14,592 bases of DNA from an uncultured Collinsella sp. (GCA_902491895.1 CABUJH010000046.1:1-14592); one strand, 5' to 3'. Positions 6,226 to 14,266 are shown, counted from the first letter of the stretch. Program-made: numbers and translations. Notes: generated from the letters alone by a model not told the origin.

Positions 6226-7161
6226 TTATGCGTCCTTCATCTTGACGTCGAGGGCGTCACGCAGACCGTCACCCAGCAGGGTGAAGGCGAGCACCGTCGA
6301 GAGAATTGCCAGACCGGGCATGATCATCATCCAGGGAGCGGTCAGAAGATACTGCTGACCGTCCTGAATCATGGAGCCCCACGAAGGCGTAGGCGGAATA
6401 ACGCCCATGCCGAGGAAGGACAGAGCGGACTCGGTCAGAATGGCACCACCGATGTTCATGGTCGCGTAGACCACGATGGAGGCGACGGAGTTCGGGAAGA
6501 TGTGACGCACGACGATACGAACATCAGATGCACCCATCGCGCGCGCAGCGTCAACATAGTCGTTTTCCTTGACCGTCAAGATTGCAGAGCGGAAGACGCG
6601 CGCAATCGAAGGCCATCCGAGAATGCCGATGGCGATAAAGACGTTCTGAAGACCACGGCCGATAACGGCGATCATGGCGACAACGAACAGCACGTACGGG
6701 AACGCCAGGAAGATATCCGCGCAGCGCATGATGATCGTATCCCAGATGCCGCCGTAGAAACCGGCCAGAGCACCCATGACCAGACCTATCAGCGTGGAGA
6801 TCGCAGTGGCCATAATACCGACGGAAAGCGAAACGCGTGCACCGTAGATAACGCGGACGAGAATGTCGCGACCAAGGGCGTCGGTGCCAAACGGGTGCTC
6901 TGCACACGGAGCCAGCAGTGACGTCTCGGCCATGGTGGTCGAGTCGGAAGCCGTCGGCGAACCGAGCCAGGGCTTAGCCCACAGATCTGCGGTCAGGGCA
7001 ACCAAAACGACGATGATGATCCAGCAGACACCGATAACGGCGAGCTTGTTCTTGCGAAGACGCTTAAAAGCGTCACCCCACAGCGTGCGGGACTTGGCGG
7101 GAGCAGATGCGGCCTTGGTGGCGGTAGCCTGCTCCTGAGACTGAGAATCAGTTTCCTGCAT
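6226..7161 (-). CDS. oppC: Oligopeptide ABC transporter permease OppC
   Basis: An inner-membrane channel subunit (311 aa). The N-terminal 26 residues are polar and Gln/Ala/Thr-rich. The OppC N-terminal segment with a first membrane helix follows at about 38-58. The typical family stretch HPFGTDALGRDIL is at 89-101. Several more hydrophobic helices lie between about 110 and 298. The ATPase-contacting EAA loop is at 201-222 (DYVDAARAMGA...RHIFPN). A strong GGGAGG ribosome site lies 8 bp before the ATG and runs on directly from the OppB stop, with a 14-bp intergenic gap. Length and features are normal for the family. Confidence 0.93.
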   Translation of the reverse strand: MQETDSQSQEQATATKAASAPAKSRTLWGDAFKRLRKNKLAVIGVCWIIIVVLVALTADLWAKPWLGSPTASDSTTMAETSLLAPCAEHPFGTDALGRDILVRVIYGARVSLSVGIMATAISTLIGLVMGALAGFYGGIWDTIIMRCADIFLAFPYVLFVVAMIAVIGRGLQNVFIAIGILGWPSIARVFRSAILTVKENDYVDAARAMGASDVRIVVRHIFPNSVASIVVYATMNIGGAILTESALSFLGMGVIPPTPSWGSMIQDGQQYLLTAPWMMIMPGLAILSTVLAFTLLGDGLRDALDVKMKDA

Positions 7162-7175
7162 GAGACGTACCTCCC

Positions 7176-8213
7176 TTAGGCCTTATCCGACGGACCGCCA
7201 AGGCGGATGCGCGGGTCGAGGAATGCATAGCTAATGTCGACGAGCAGGTTAATCACCATGACGACGACGACGATGAGCGTAACGCCGCCCATAACGATGG
7301 GCCAGTCACGCATGCTAATGGCGCGATAGACCTCATAGCCGATACCGGGCCAGTTAAAAACCGTCTCGGTCAGGATGGCGCCCGAAAGCATGCCACCAAA
7401 GTCGACACCAATATAGGTAACGACGGGGATGAGTGCATTCTTAAGCGCATGCTTGACGATGATCGCGCGATTGGAGAGACCCTTGGCCTTTGCCGTACGG
7501 ATGTAATCCTGGTTCATGACGTCAAGCAGCTGCGAGCGCATAATGCGGGCGGCATAAGCGGTCGAAACCGAAGCCAGCGTAATGGTCGGAAGCACATAGT
7601 GCATCCAATCCTGATACTGAGAGCTGGAACCGCCGGCACCCGAGATCGGCATGGAGATTGCACCGCCCGTAGCGTCCTTGAGGATGACGCCAAAGAACAG
7701 CTGCAGCAACATACCGAGCCAGAAGGCCGGGACCGCAACGAGGATCGACGTGGTGAGCGTTACCAAAATATCCCAGAAGGAATAACGCTTTACCGCCGAA
7801 ATGATACCCGCACCGATACCCATGATTGCCTCGAGCACGATGGCGCACGCGGCAAGTTTGACCGTATACGGATACTTCTGGGCAAAAATTTCCGTAACCG
7901 GCAGCTTGCGCTGATACGAATTGCCCAGATCGCCATGAAGCAGGCCGTTCATGTAATACAAGTAACGGTCCACGAGCGACGTTTGAACGGGGTCGCCGTT
8001 CTCGTCAAGGATCGCGTTGCCGTCCTCGTCCGACTGGACCAGGTGATAGCGGACGCGAAGCTGAAGCTCCACCTCGGGGGACAGAGCCTTGTCTCCACCG
8101 ATCAGCTTGATCGGATCTCCCGGCACGATATTCTGAAGGGCGAACAGAATCAGCGTAACGCCCAAAAATACCGGGATGAACTGAAGCACACGTTTAACGA
8201 TGTACTTACCCAT
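7176..8213 (-). CDS. oppB: Oligopeptide ABC transporter permease OppB
   Basis: The other channel subunit (345 aa). It opens with the family start (MGKYIVKRVLQFIPVFLGVT), whose first helix spans about 10-29, followed by PGDP at 31-34. Further membrane segments lie at about 118-141, 146-180, 262-285 and 306-332. The EAA loop is at 236-258 (DYIRTAKAKGLS). An acidic, glycine-rich insert at about 59-78 (DEDGNAILDENGDP) sits in the external loop after the first helix and is longer than in many OppB proteins. GGGGAG lies 5-6 bp before the ATG. The gene is separated from the binding-protein gene by 156 bp containing a hairpin, so permease levels are probably lower than binding-protein levels. Confidence 0.93.
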   Translation of the reverse strand: MGKYIVKRVLQFIPVFLGVTLILFALQNIVPGDPIKLIGGDKALSPEVELQLRVRYHLVQSDEDGNAILDENGDPVQTSLVDRYLYYMNGLLHGDLGNSYQRKLPVTEIFAQKYPYTVKLAACAIVLEAIMGIGAGIISAVKRYSFWDILVTLTTSILVAVPAFWLGMLLQLFFGVILKDATGGAISMPISGAGGSSSQYQDWMHYVLPTITLASVSTAYAARIMRSQLLDVMNQDYIRTAKAKGLSNRAIIVKHALKNALIPVVTYIGVDFGGMLSGAILTETVFNWPGIGYEVYRAISMRDWPIVMGGVTLIVVVVMVINLLVDISYAFLDPRIRLGGPSDKA

Positions 8214-8244
8214 ACCACTCCCCTATCTAGGGATTAACCTAAAT

Positions 8245-8272
8245 GGGATGCCGATCGCCAGACCGGCATCCC
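8245..8272 (-). promoter_or_regulatory. Intercistronic hairpin between oppA and oppB
   Basis: A perfect 9-bp stem GGGATGCCG/CGGCATCCC with a 10-nt loop lies in the 156-bp gap between the binding-protein stop and the OppB start. On the minus strand only three Ts follow, so it is at best a leaky terminator. Such hairpins often stabilise the upstream mRNA or attenuate transcription, giving excess binding protein over permease. That role is inferred here. Confidence 0.6.
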
Positions 8273-8369
8273 AAAATTACCATCAGCCAGTTTACCCCAG
8301 GTTAGGGAGAACTGTATGTTTCCCATGAGGTCTACGTAAATACTTGACCCTCACGGAAGCTGCAAACTC

Positions 8370-10046
8370 TTAGGCGAGCTCAGCGGTACCCAGCTCAGCG
8401 TGCTTCTGCGGATCGACATAGAGGTGCTTGATGCGATCGGAGCCGACGATGGTGTGCGTGTAGAACATCACCGGGATGACCGGGCAGTCGGCAGCGACCA
8501 TAGCGTCGGCCTCCTGCATCTTAGCAACGCGCTCTTCGTCGTCAACCGTGGTGCGAGCCTCGTTGACCTTGGCGTCGAACTCGGGGTTGTTGTAACCGGA
8601 GCGGTTGTCGCCACCGAGGGAGTCGGAGTGGAACAGCGGATACAGGAAGTTGTCCATAATCGGGTAGTCGGCAATCCAACCCAGACGACCGAACTGATAG
8701 TTAAAGTTCTGGTACTGCTCGAGCAAGGCAGACCACTCAGGGGTATCGGAGACAGCGGTAACGCCAACCTTGGCGAGGTCGCCGATGATGGACTCCATGA
8801 TCTCCTTGTGACCGCCGTCCTGGTTGTAGGAAAGGGTCACGCTAATGCCACGATCCCCGTTAGCGCCAGCGGGAGCAACCTTGTCGAGGTACTCGTTAGC
8901 CTTGTCGACATCGTAGGCGCAGAACTCCCATGCGCCCTCCTTGTAGCCATCGATGCCCGGAGGAACAATGCCGTCGGCAGGGGTACGGGTACCCTTGAAG
9001 ATGGTCTTGCAGATGGCCTCACGGTTGATGGCCAGGGAGATGCCCCTACGCAGGTCGGCGTTGTTGAACGGCTCGGCCGTGGTGTTGCAGGTCAGATAGT
9101 ACGTGGAAGGCTCGGCGCCGAGCAGCATGCGCTCGCCGTCACCCATGGTGTAGCCGTCCTTGGACACGCCGCGATCCTTCTTGGCGGCATCGATCTGAGC
9201 AACGGGAACGTCGCAGACATCGAGGTTACCGGCCTGGAACTCCTTGTAAGCAGTCTCCATGTCCTTGATGACCTGGAAGTGGATGCCATCGATCTTGGCC
9301 TTGTCGCCATAGTAATCGTCGAACTTCTTGAGGTTGATCTCCTGACCATCCTCCCACTTGCCGTCCATCATGAACGGGCCGTTACCGACCGGTGCAAGAT
9401 AGAAGCTCTTGACATCGGACTCGGCGCACTCGGGAACCGGGGCCAGAGCCGGGTGAGAGGCGACGAAGGGGAAGTCGGCGTAAGCGGAAGACAGCTTGAC
9501 GACGAGGGTCTCATCGTCGGGGCAAGTAACACCGCTGAGCTCGGTAGCGTTACCGGCAAGCAGGTCGTCATAGCCCTCGACCATAGAAAGGTGATAGGAG
9601 ACCTCGGAAGGGCCGTACTCGGTAGCGATGGCCGACTTGGTGTTGACCAGACGCTCCCAACCGAGCTTGAAGGACTTGGAGGTAACGTCGTCACCGTTGT
9701 GGAACTTGGCCTTCTTGATCTTGAAGGTGAACTCGGTGGCGTCGTCGTTGGCCTCAAAGGACTCGCAAGCCAGCGGAACGATCTCGCCCTTCTCGGCGTC
9801 ATAAGAGGTCAGAGCATCAAAGAGCTGGTACTCGACCTGAGTGCCCTGGTCCTCCTGGACGTTATAGGGGTCGATGCAGACCGGGTTGTTGATGTAGAAG
9901 TTCAGCGTCGAACCGGACTCAGAACCGGAAGCGTCGCCGCCCTTCTTGCCGCATGCGGCAAGAAAAGCCATGGAGCTCGCAGCAAGGGTACCGCCGACAA
10001 AGGCGCGACGACCCATAACGGGCTGGTGGAACATAGAATCAGCCAT
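8370..10046 (-). CDS. oppA: Peptide-binding lipoprotein OppA (family 5 solute-binding protein)
   Basis: The extracytoplasmic receptor that captures peptides and delivers them to OppB/OppC (558 aa, SBP_bac_5 family). The N-terminus has a twin arginine (R13-R14 in GRRAFVGG), a hydrophobic stretch and a lipobox FLAAC with Cys32. It therefore looks like a lipid-anchored protein, possibly exported by Tat. A Ser/Gly-rich linker follows, then the family fold (LFDALTSYD and FHNGDDVTSKSFKLGWERLV in the first half). The start at 10046 is set by AAGGAGG five bases upstream and by the signal peptide. A longer frame to 10193 would run through the promoter. It is the first operon gene, with promoter 10143-10171. 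The bound ligand cannot be told from sequence. Confidence 0.92.
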   Translation of the reverse strand: MADSMFHQPVMGRRAFVGGTLAASSMAFLAACGKKGGDASGSESGSTLNFYINNPVCIDPYNVQEDQGTQVEYQLFDALTSYDAEKGEIVPLACESFEANDDATEFTFKIKKAKFHNGDDVTSKSFKLGWERLVNTKSAIATEYGPSEVSYHLSMVEGYDDLLAGNATELSGVTCPDDETLVVKLSSAYADFPFVASHPALAPVPECAESDVKSFYLAPVGNGPFMMDGKWEDGQEINLKKFDDYYGDKAKIDGIHFQVIKDMETAYKEFQAGNLDVCDVPVAQIDAAKKDRGVSKDGYTMGDGERMLLGAEPSTYYLTCNTTAEPFNNADLRRGISLAINREAICKTIFKGTRTPADGIVPPGIDGYKEGAWEFCAYDVDKANEYLDKVAPAGANGDRGISVTLSYNQDGGHKEIMESIIGDLAKVGVTAVSDTPEWSALLEQYQNFNYQFGRLGWIADYPIMDNFLYPLFHSDSLGGDNRSGYNNPEFDAKVNEARTTVDDEERVAKMQEADAMVAADCPVIPVMFYTHTIVGSDRIKHLYVDPQKHAELGTAELA

Positions 10047-10051
10047 GCCAT

Positions 10052-10058
10052 CCTCCTT
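10052..10058 (-). promoter_or_regulatory. Ribosome binding site of oppA
   Basis: AAGGAGG, a near-perfect Shine-Dalgarno sequence, lies 5 bp before the ATG at 10046. It decides against the upstream in-frame ATG at 10193, which has no such site. Confidence 0.85.
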
Positions 10059-10142
10059 ATGAGATAGGACAAAGTAAGTTCGGTCGGGCAACGTCAAGAC
10101 AGCCCAATCGAACCATTCAAACGCGGTCCGCCGTTTTGGCTG

Positions 10143-10171
10143 GTTATACAAAGCGGACCAACGTATTGCAA
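10143..10171 (-). promoter_or_regulatory. Promoter of the opp operon
   Basis: On the minus strand, -35 TTGCAA (10166-10171) and -10 TATAAC (10143-10148) are 17 bp apart, about 97 bp before the oppA ATG. The -35 lies within a perfect 12-bp palindrome GTATTGCAATAC (10163-10174), a possible repressor site. The remaining sequence between the secG terminator and this promoter (10175-10284) is A/T-rich with no gene. Confidence 0.65.
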
Positions 10172-10284
10172 TACAGTAGCGCATTTTATGCACGATTTGG
10201 GGCTAATTCCGGTTAACGGTCGAGATTTTCTTTAGTTGGGCGAAGTATATGAGGATATTTTGACTCTGTTACAAATATGTAAAC

Positions 10285-10315
10285 AAAAAGGGTCCCGCAC
10301 TTGCGGGACCCTTTT
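10285..10315 (-). terminator. Terminator of secG
   Basis: A 13-bp perfect stem (10286-10298 with 10303-10315, GGGTCCCGC core) with a 4-nt loop, followed on the minus strand by TTTTT then G. It is flanked by A and T runs on both sides, so it could work in either direction. It lies 22 bp after the secG stop. Confidence 0.92.
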
Positions 10316-10337
10316 CAAGTATTTATGCGGCTCGTGA

Positions 10338-10592
10338 TTAGTAGCCCACGATGCCCTGCGGGAAGAAGAACATGCACAGCACGACGCACACGGCAAACAC
10401 GACAGCCATGATGACGGTCAGGCGGTCAAGGTTCTGCTCCATAACGCCCGTGGCAGAGCTGGAGTTATACAGCGAGCTGGCAATCATATCCGAAACGCCG
10501 GTACCCTTACCGGAATGCATCAGGACGAGAATCGTCAGCGCCACGGCAGAAACAGCCCAAACGACAAACAGAAGAATCTGGAACGGACCCAT
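10338..10592 (-). CDS. secG: Preprotein translocase subunit SecG
   Basis: A small membrane subunit of the SecYEG channel (84 aa), which assists SecA-driven protein export. Two hydrophobic helices lie at about 5-25 and 57-77. Between them is the conserved family stretch LVLMHSGKGTGVSDM (22-36), and NLDRLTVIMA (54-63) opens the second helix. AAGGAG lies 8 bp before the ATG. It sits between the terminator of the glycolytic cluster and its own terminator, so it must have its own promoter within about 100 bp. The best I see is an extended -10 (TGGTACAGT, near 10630-10640) without a convincing -35. Its position after the glycolytic genes is common in actinobacteria. Confidence 0.95.
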   Translation of the reverse strand: MGPFQILLFVVWAVSAVALTILVLMHSGKGTGVSDMIASSLYNSSSATGVMEQNLDRLTVIMAVVFAVCVVLCMFFFPQGIVGY

Positions 10593-10696
10593 AGATAAGC
10601 TCCTTAATAGAACAGTTCAAACTCCAGTACTGTACCACAATCCCCCGCTCTCCCCTACCTGCCACTCAATGACGGGGTGGAAATGGCAGAAATACC

Positions 10697-10731
10697 AAAA
10701 AGGGGGTTGTCCGGTTGTGGACAACCCCCTT
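10697..10731 (-). terminator. Terminator of the pgk-tpiA-gpmI cluster
   Basis: An 11-bp perfect stem GGGGGTTGTCC/GGACAACCCCC (10702-10712 with 10719-10729), extended by two A-T pairs, followed on the minus strand by TTTTT (10701-10697). It lies 26 bp after the gpmI stop and upstream of secG. Confidence 0.92.
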
Positions 10732-10756
10732 GCTAGAAAACGGTATTTGTTTTCTA

Positions 10757-12310
10757 TTAGGCCTCGGTAGCGAGCACGCGGCCCGTCATCTCGGCGGAAG
10801 GCTCAATACCAGCCATGGTGAGCATGGTCGGAGCGATATCGGAAAGACGGCCGTCCTCGATACCGGTGAGCTTGGCCTTCTCATCAACGATGATGAACGG
10901 CACGCGGTTGGTGGTGTGAGCCGTAAACGGATGCTTGGAACCGTCGGAAGCAACGTCAAACATGTGATCGGCGTTGCCGTGGTCGGCGGTAATCAGTGCA
11001 AAGCCGCCCTTGGCGAGAATCGCCGGGACAACCTTGGACAGGGCATCGTCAACAGCCTCAACGGCCTTAACGGCAGCGTTGAAGACACCGGTGTGACCAA
11101 CCATGTCGCAGTTCGCGAAGTTCACGATGTAGAAATCAGCGCGATCCTCGTTGATGGCGGCGACGAGCTTCTCGGTAACCTCGGGAGCGCTCATCTCGGG
11201 CTGCAGATCGTAGGTAGCAACCTTGGGGGAAGCGACGAGCACGCGCTCCTCGCCCTCCTTGGGCTCCTCGATGCCACCGTTGAGGAAGAACGTCACGTGG
11301 GCGTACTTCTCGGTCTCGGCGGTGTGAAGCTGCTTCAGGCCATTGGCGGCGATAACGTCGGCCAGGACGTTCTCGGGGAACGTCTTGGGGAAGGCGACCT
11401 CGACGTCAAACGTCGGATCATACTCGGTCATCGTCACAAAATGCGAAAGCTTGATCTGCTCGCGCTCAAAGCCGTCGAACTCCTTGTCCGTGAACACGCG
11501 GGTCATCTGACGAGCGCGGTCGGGACGGAAGTTGAAGAAGATGGCCGCGTCGCCCTCGTGAATGCCCTCGTTGTGGGCAGCGAAGGGCTCGACGAACTCG
11601 TCGCCGCGCGGGTCCTTCTCGTAGTAGGCCTTGATACCGGCAACGGGGTCTGTATCGGCATCGGACGCGTTGACCATGACGTCGTAGGCGCGCTGGATGC
11701 GCTCCCAACGATTATCGCGGTCCATGGCCCAATAACGGCCCGAGACGGTGGCAACGCGAGCGTCGCAACCGGTCTCCTCGGAGATCTTAGCCAGGAAGGC
11801 GCAGAACTCACTCATGTAACCGGCACCGGACTGCGGGTCAACGTCGCGACCATCCATGAAGGCGTGGACGCGAACGGTCTTGACACCGTGCTCGGCAGCC
11901 ATCTTGACCAGAGCCTCGACGTGGTTCATGTGAGAATGAACACCGCCAGGGCTCATAAGGCCCATGAGGTGGAGAGTCTTACCGTCAGCCTTGACATCGT
12001 CCATAGCCTTGACGAAAACCTCGTTCTTGGCGATGGAGCCGTCCTTGATGGCATTGTTGATGCGCGAAAGCTCCTGGAACACGATGCGGCCGGCACCGAT
12101 GTTGAGGTGACCCACCTCGGAGTTACCCATCTGGCCGTCGGGAAGGCCCACGTCCTCGCCCGAAGCACCGAGCGTGGTGTGGGGGTACTTCTCGTACAGG
12201 CCATCAAGGAAGGGCGTCTTGGCAGCGGCGACGGCGTTCTCGCCATCGGCCGGAGCAAGGCCGCAGCCATCCATGATAATCAGGAGTGCAGGAAGATGAC
12301 GTTGTGCCAT
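10757..12310 (-). CDS. gpmI: 2,3-bisphosphoglycerate-independent phosphoglycerate mutase
   Basis: Interconverts 3- and 2-phosphoglycerate in lower glycolysis with two metal ions and a phosphoserine intermediate (517 aa, cytoplasmic, alkaline-phosphatase superfamily). Visible active-site features: N-terminal metal ligand D14 (IIMDG), nucleophile Ser64 in GNSEVGHLNIGAGR, substrate residues in FMDGRDVDP (151-159) and GRYWAMDRD (191-199), and the second metal cluster D402/H406 with TADHGNAD (441-448). Length is normal for the family. Residue 16 is Cys where many relatives have an aromatic residue; this is unlikely to matter. ATG starts 5 bp after the tpiA stop, with GTAGGA as a weak ribosome site, so translation is probably coupled. 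Enolase, the next enzyme, is not in the window. Confidence 0.96.
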   Translation of the reverse strand: MAQRHLPALLIIMDGCGLAPADGENAVAAAKTPFLDGLYEKYPHTTLGASGEDVGLPDGQMGNSEVGHLNIGAGRIVFQELSRINNAIKDGSIAKNEVFVKAMDDVKADGKTLHLMGLMSPGGVHSHMNHVEALVKMAAEHGVKTVRVHAFMDGRDVDPQSGAGYMSEFCAFLAKISEETGCDARVATVSGRYWAMDRDNRWERIQRAYDVMVNASDADTDPVAGIKAYYEKDPRGDEFVEPFAAHNEGIHEGDAAIFFNFRPDRARQMTRVFTDKEFDGFEREQIKLSHFVTMTEYDPTFDVEVAFPKTFPENVLADVIAANGLKQLHTAETEKYAHVTFFLNGGIEEPKEGEERVLVASPKVATYDLQPEMSAPEVTEKLVAAINEDRADFYIVNFANCDMVGHTGVFNAAVKAVEAVDDALSKVVPAILAKGGFALITADHGNADHMFDVASDGSKHPFTAHTTNRVPFIIVDEKAKLTGIEDGRLSDIAPTMLTMAGIEPSAEMTGRVLATEA

Positions 12311-12315
12311 ATGTC

Positions 12316-13083
12316 CTACTCGCCTGCCTTGACGACCATAGAGGCGAAGTCGGCAGCCTTGAGCGAAGCGCCGCCCACGAGGGCGCCGTCAACGTCGGGC
12401 TTGGCGACGAGCTCGGCGATGTTGCCGGGCTTGGCGGAACCGCCATACAGCACGCGGATGCCGTTAGCGAGCTCCTCGCCGAACATCTCCTTGAGGGTCT
12501 CACGGATAGCGCCGCAGACCTCCTGAGCATCCTCGGCGGTAGCGGTCTTGCCGGTGCCGATGGCCCAGATGGGCTCGTAGGCGACGACGACCTGCTTGGG
12601 GCAGGTGATCTCAAGACCAGCAAGGCCAGCCTTGACCTGGTTCACGACGTGCTCGACATAGGTGCCGGCCTCGCGGACCTCGAGGGACTCGCCGCAGCAG
12701 AAGACGGGAACAAGGCCGGCGGCAACGAGAGCCTTGGCCTTCTTGTTCTGGTCCTCGTCGGTCTCGTGGAAGTAGTCGCGACGCTCGGAGTGACCGATGA
12801 TGCAGTAGGTGCAGCCAGCGGACTTGAGCATGTCGCAAGAGGACTCACCGGTGAAGGCACCCTTGGCCTCCCAGTACACGTTCTGTGCACCGAGGGCGAT
12901 GGGGGCAGCCTGAATGCGGTCATGAACCGTGGTGATGTCGATGGTCGGAGGGCAGACGAGCACCTCGACGCCAGCCGGAACCTCGGGCAGAGCCTGAGCC
13001 AGCTCGTCGGCGAGCTTGGCGGCCTCGGCGACGTCGTTGTTCATCTTCCAGTTACCAGCGATAAGAAGGGTGCGATTAGGCAT
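12316..13083 (-). CDS. tpiA: Triosephosphate isomerase
   Basis: Interconverts dihydroxyacetone phosphate and glyceraldehyde-3-phosphate (255 aa, TIM barrel). The catalytic residues are all present: K13 in GNWKMN, electrophile H98 in IIGHSERR and base E170 in VAYEPIWAIGTG. The phosphate loop YGGSAKPGN is at 213-221. The start is ATG 13083 (MPNRTLLIAGNWKMN), which fits the family N-terminus. A longer frame to 13146 adds a low-complexity extension translated from inside pgk and is rejected. GGAGG lies 9 bp upstream, inside the end of pgk. The ATG overlaps the pgk stop in ATGCCTAA (8 nt), which points to translational coupling. Confidence 0.97.
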   Translation of the reverse strand: MPNRTLLIAGNWKMNNDVAEAAKLADELAQALPEVPAGVEVLVCPPTIDITTVHDRIQAAPIALGAQNVYWEAKGAFTGESSCDMLKSAGCTYCIIGHSERRDYFHETDEDQNKKAKALVAAGLVPVFCCGESLEVREAGTYVEHVVNQVKAGLAGLEITCPKQVVVAYEPIWAIGTGKTATAEDAQEVCGAIRETLKEMFGEELANGIRVLYGGSAKPGNIAELVAKPDVDGALVGGASLKAADFASMVVKAGE

Positions 13084-14266
13084 CGAGAAGCGCCTCCACT
13101 CCGGGAAGGGCCTTGCCCTCGACGAGCTCCATGGAAGCGCCACCACCGGTGGAGATCCAGCTCATCTTGTCGGCCAGGCCGAACTTGTTGACGGCCGCGA
13201 CGGAATCGCCGCCACCGATGATCGACGTGCAGTCAGAGTCCGCGACGGCGCGGCAGACGGCCTCGGTGCCGTGCGCGAAGTTGTCGAACTCGAAGACGCC
13301 CATGGGGCCGTTCCAGAAGACGGTCTTGGCGCCCTTGATGGCCTCGGCGTAGAGCTCCTCGGTCTTGGGGCCGATGTCCATGCCCTCGCGGTCATCGGGG
13401 ATGGCGTCGGAGGCCACGACCTCGGGCACGGCGTCCTCGCCGAAGTGGTCGGCAACGCGGTTGTCGACGGGCAGCAGGATCTTGACGCCCTTGTCCTCGG
13501 CCTTCTTGAGCATCTCGCCGGCGCGCTCGACCCAGTCCTCCTCCTTGAGGGACTGGCCGACGGTCATGCCCTTGGCGAGGAAGAAGGTGTAGGCCATGCC
13601 GCCGCCGATGATCAGCGTGTCAGCGGAGTCGATGAGGTGGTCGAGGACGCCGATCTTGGACGAGACCTTGGAGCCGCCGACGATGGCGACGAACGGACGC
13701 TCGGGCTCGGCGAAGATCGAGGTCAGGGTGTCGACCTCCTTCTCGAGCAGGAAGCCGGCGACGGCCGGGATGTAGGCGGCAGGGCCCACGACGGAGCCCT
13801 GGGCGCGGTGGGCGGTGCCGAAGGCGTCGAGCACGAAAACGTCGCCGTAGGAGGCGAGGCGCTTGGCGATCTCGGGGTCGTTCTTCTTCTCGCGCTTGTC
13901 GAAGCGGACGTTCTCGAGGACGAGGACGTGGCCCGGCTCGAGGGCGTTGACGGCGGCCTCGGCCTCGTCACCGTAGGTGTCGGCGACGAAGGAGACGGGC
14001 AGGCCGCTCATCTCGGCGAGCTTCTCGGCGACGGGCTTGAGCGACAGCTCGGGCTCGAAGCCGGTGCCGGCCGGACGGCCGAGGTGGCTCATGAGGATGA
14101 CGCGGGCGTTGTGCTCGACGAGGTACTTGATCGTGGGGAGCGCGGCGGAGATGCGCGTGGTGTCGCCCACGACGCCGTCCTTGATGGGCACGTTGAAGTC
14201 GACGCGGCACAGGACGCGCTTGCCGTCGACGTCGATGTCGCGGACGGTCTTCTTGGTAAAGGCCAT
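13076..14266 (-). CDS. pgk: Phosphoglycerate kinase
   Basis: Transfers phosphate from 1,3-bisphosphoglycerate to ADP, the first ATP-yielding step of glycolysis (396 aa, cytoplasmic). Motifs: RVDFNVP (21-27) and HLGRP (61-65) of the substrate domain, PVDNRVADHF, GPMGVFE (nucleotide domain) and the C-terminal STGGGASMELVEG (372-384) that contacts nucleotide phosphate. ATG 14266 is preferred: AAAGGA lies 6 bp upstream and the family N-terminus begins there. The longer frame to 14386 reads through the upstream terminator hairpin. Codon use is strongly biased to G/C-ending codons, as for a highly expressed gene. It is the first gene of the pgk-tpiA-gpmI cluster, separated from gap by a terminator. 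Confidence 0.97.
   Translation of the reverse strand: MAFTKKTVRDIDVDGKRVLCRVDFNVPIKDGVVGDTTRISAALPTIKYLVEHNARVILMSHLGRPAGTGFEPELSLKPVAEKLAEMSGLPVSFVADTYGDEAEAAVNALEPGHVLVLENVRFDKREKKNDPEIAKRLASYGDVFVLDAFGTAHRAQGSVVGPAAYIPAVAGFLLEKEVDTLTSIFAEPERPFVAIVGGSKVSSKIGVLDHLIDSADTLIIGGGMAYTFFLAKGMTVGQSLKEEDWVERAGEMLKKAEDKGVKILLPVDNRVADHFGEDAVPEVVASDAIPDDREGMDIGPKTEELYAEAIKGAKTVFWNGPMGVFEFDNFAHGTEAVCRAVADSDCTSIIGGGDSVAAVNKFGLADKMSWISTGGGASMELVEGKALPGVEALLDA

Noticed and set aside
4364..6358. Plus-strand open frames of 324 and 335 aa
   Set aside because: Antisense to oppF and oppD, which carry complete ABC ATPase motifs.
8325..8360. Promoter between oppA and oppB (TTGCAG, 17 bp, TATTTA)
   Set aside because: The -10 matches the consensus in only three positions, and the site overlaps the end of the oppA transcript. 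Too weak to list.
8400..10067. 555-aa plus-strand open frame
   Set aside because: Antisense to the oppA lipoprotein gene, with a valine/leucine/glycine-rich translation typical of a mirror frame and no family motif.
10047..10193. Upstream ATG start for oppA
   Set aside because: It would translate through the -35/-10 promoter, lacks a ribosome site and buries the lipoprotein signal.
10715..12526. Very long open frame (603 aa) on the plus strand
   Set aside because: It lies antisense to gpmI and the end of tpiA, whose protein motifs are unambiguous. The G/C-rich codon bias of those genes suppresses stops in the mirror frame.
13084..13146. Longer start for tpiA
   Set aside because: The extra residues come from inside pgk and do not match the family N-terminus, which begins at MPNRTLLIAGNWKMN.
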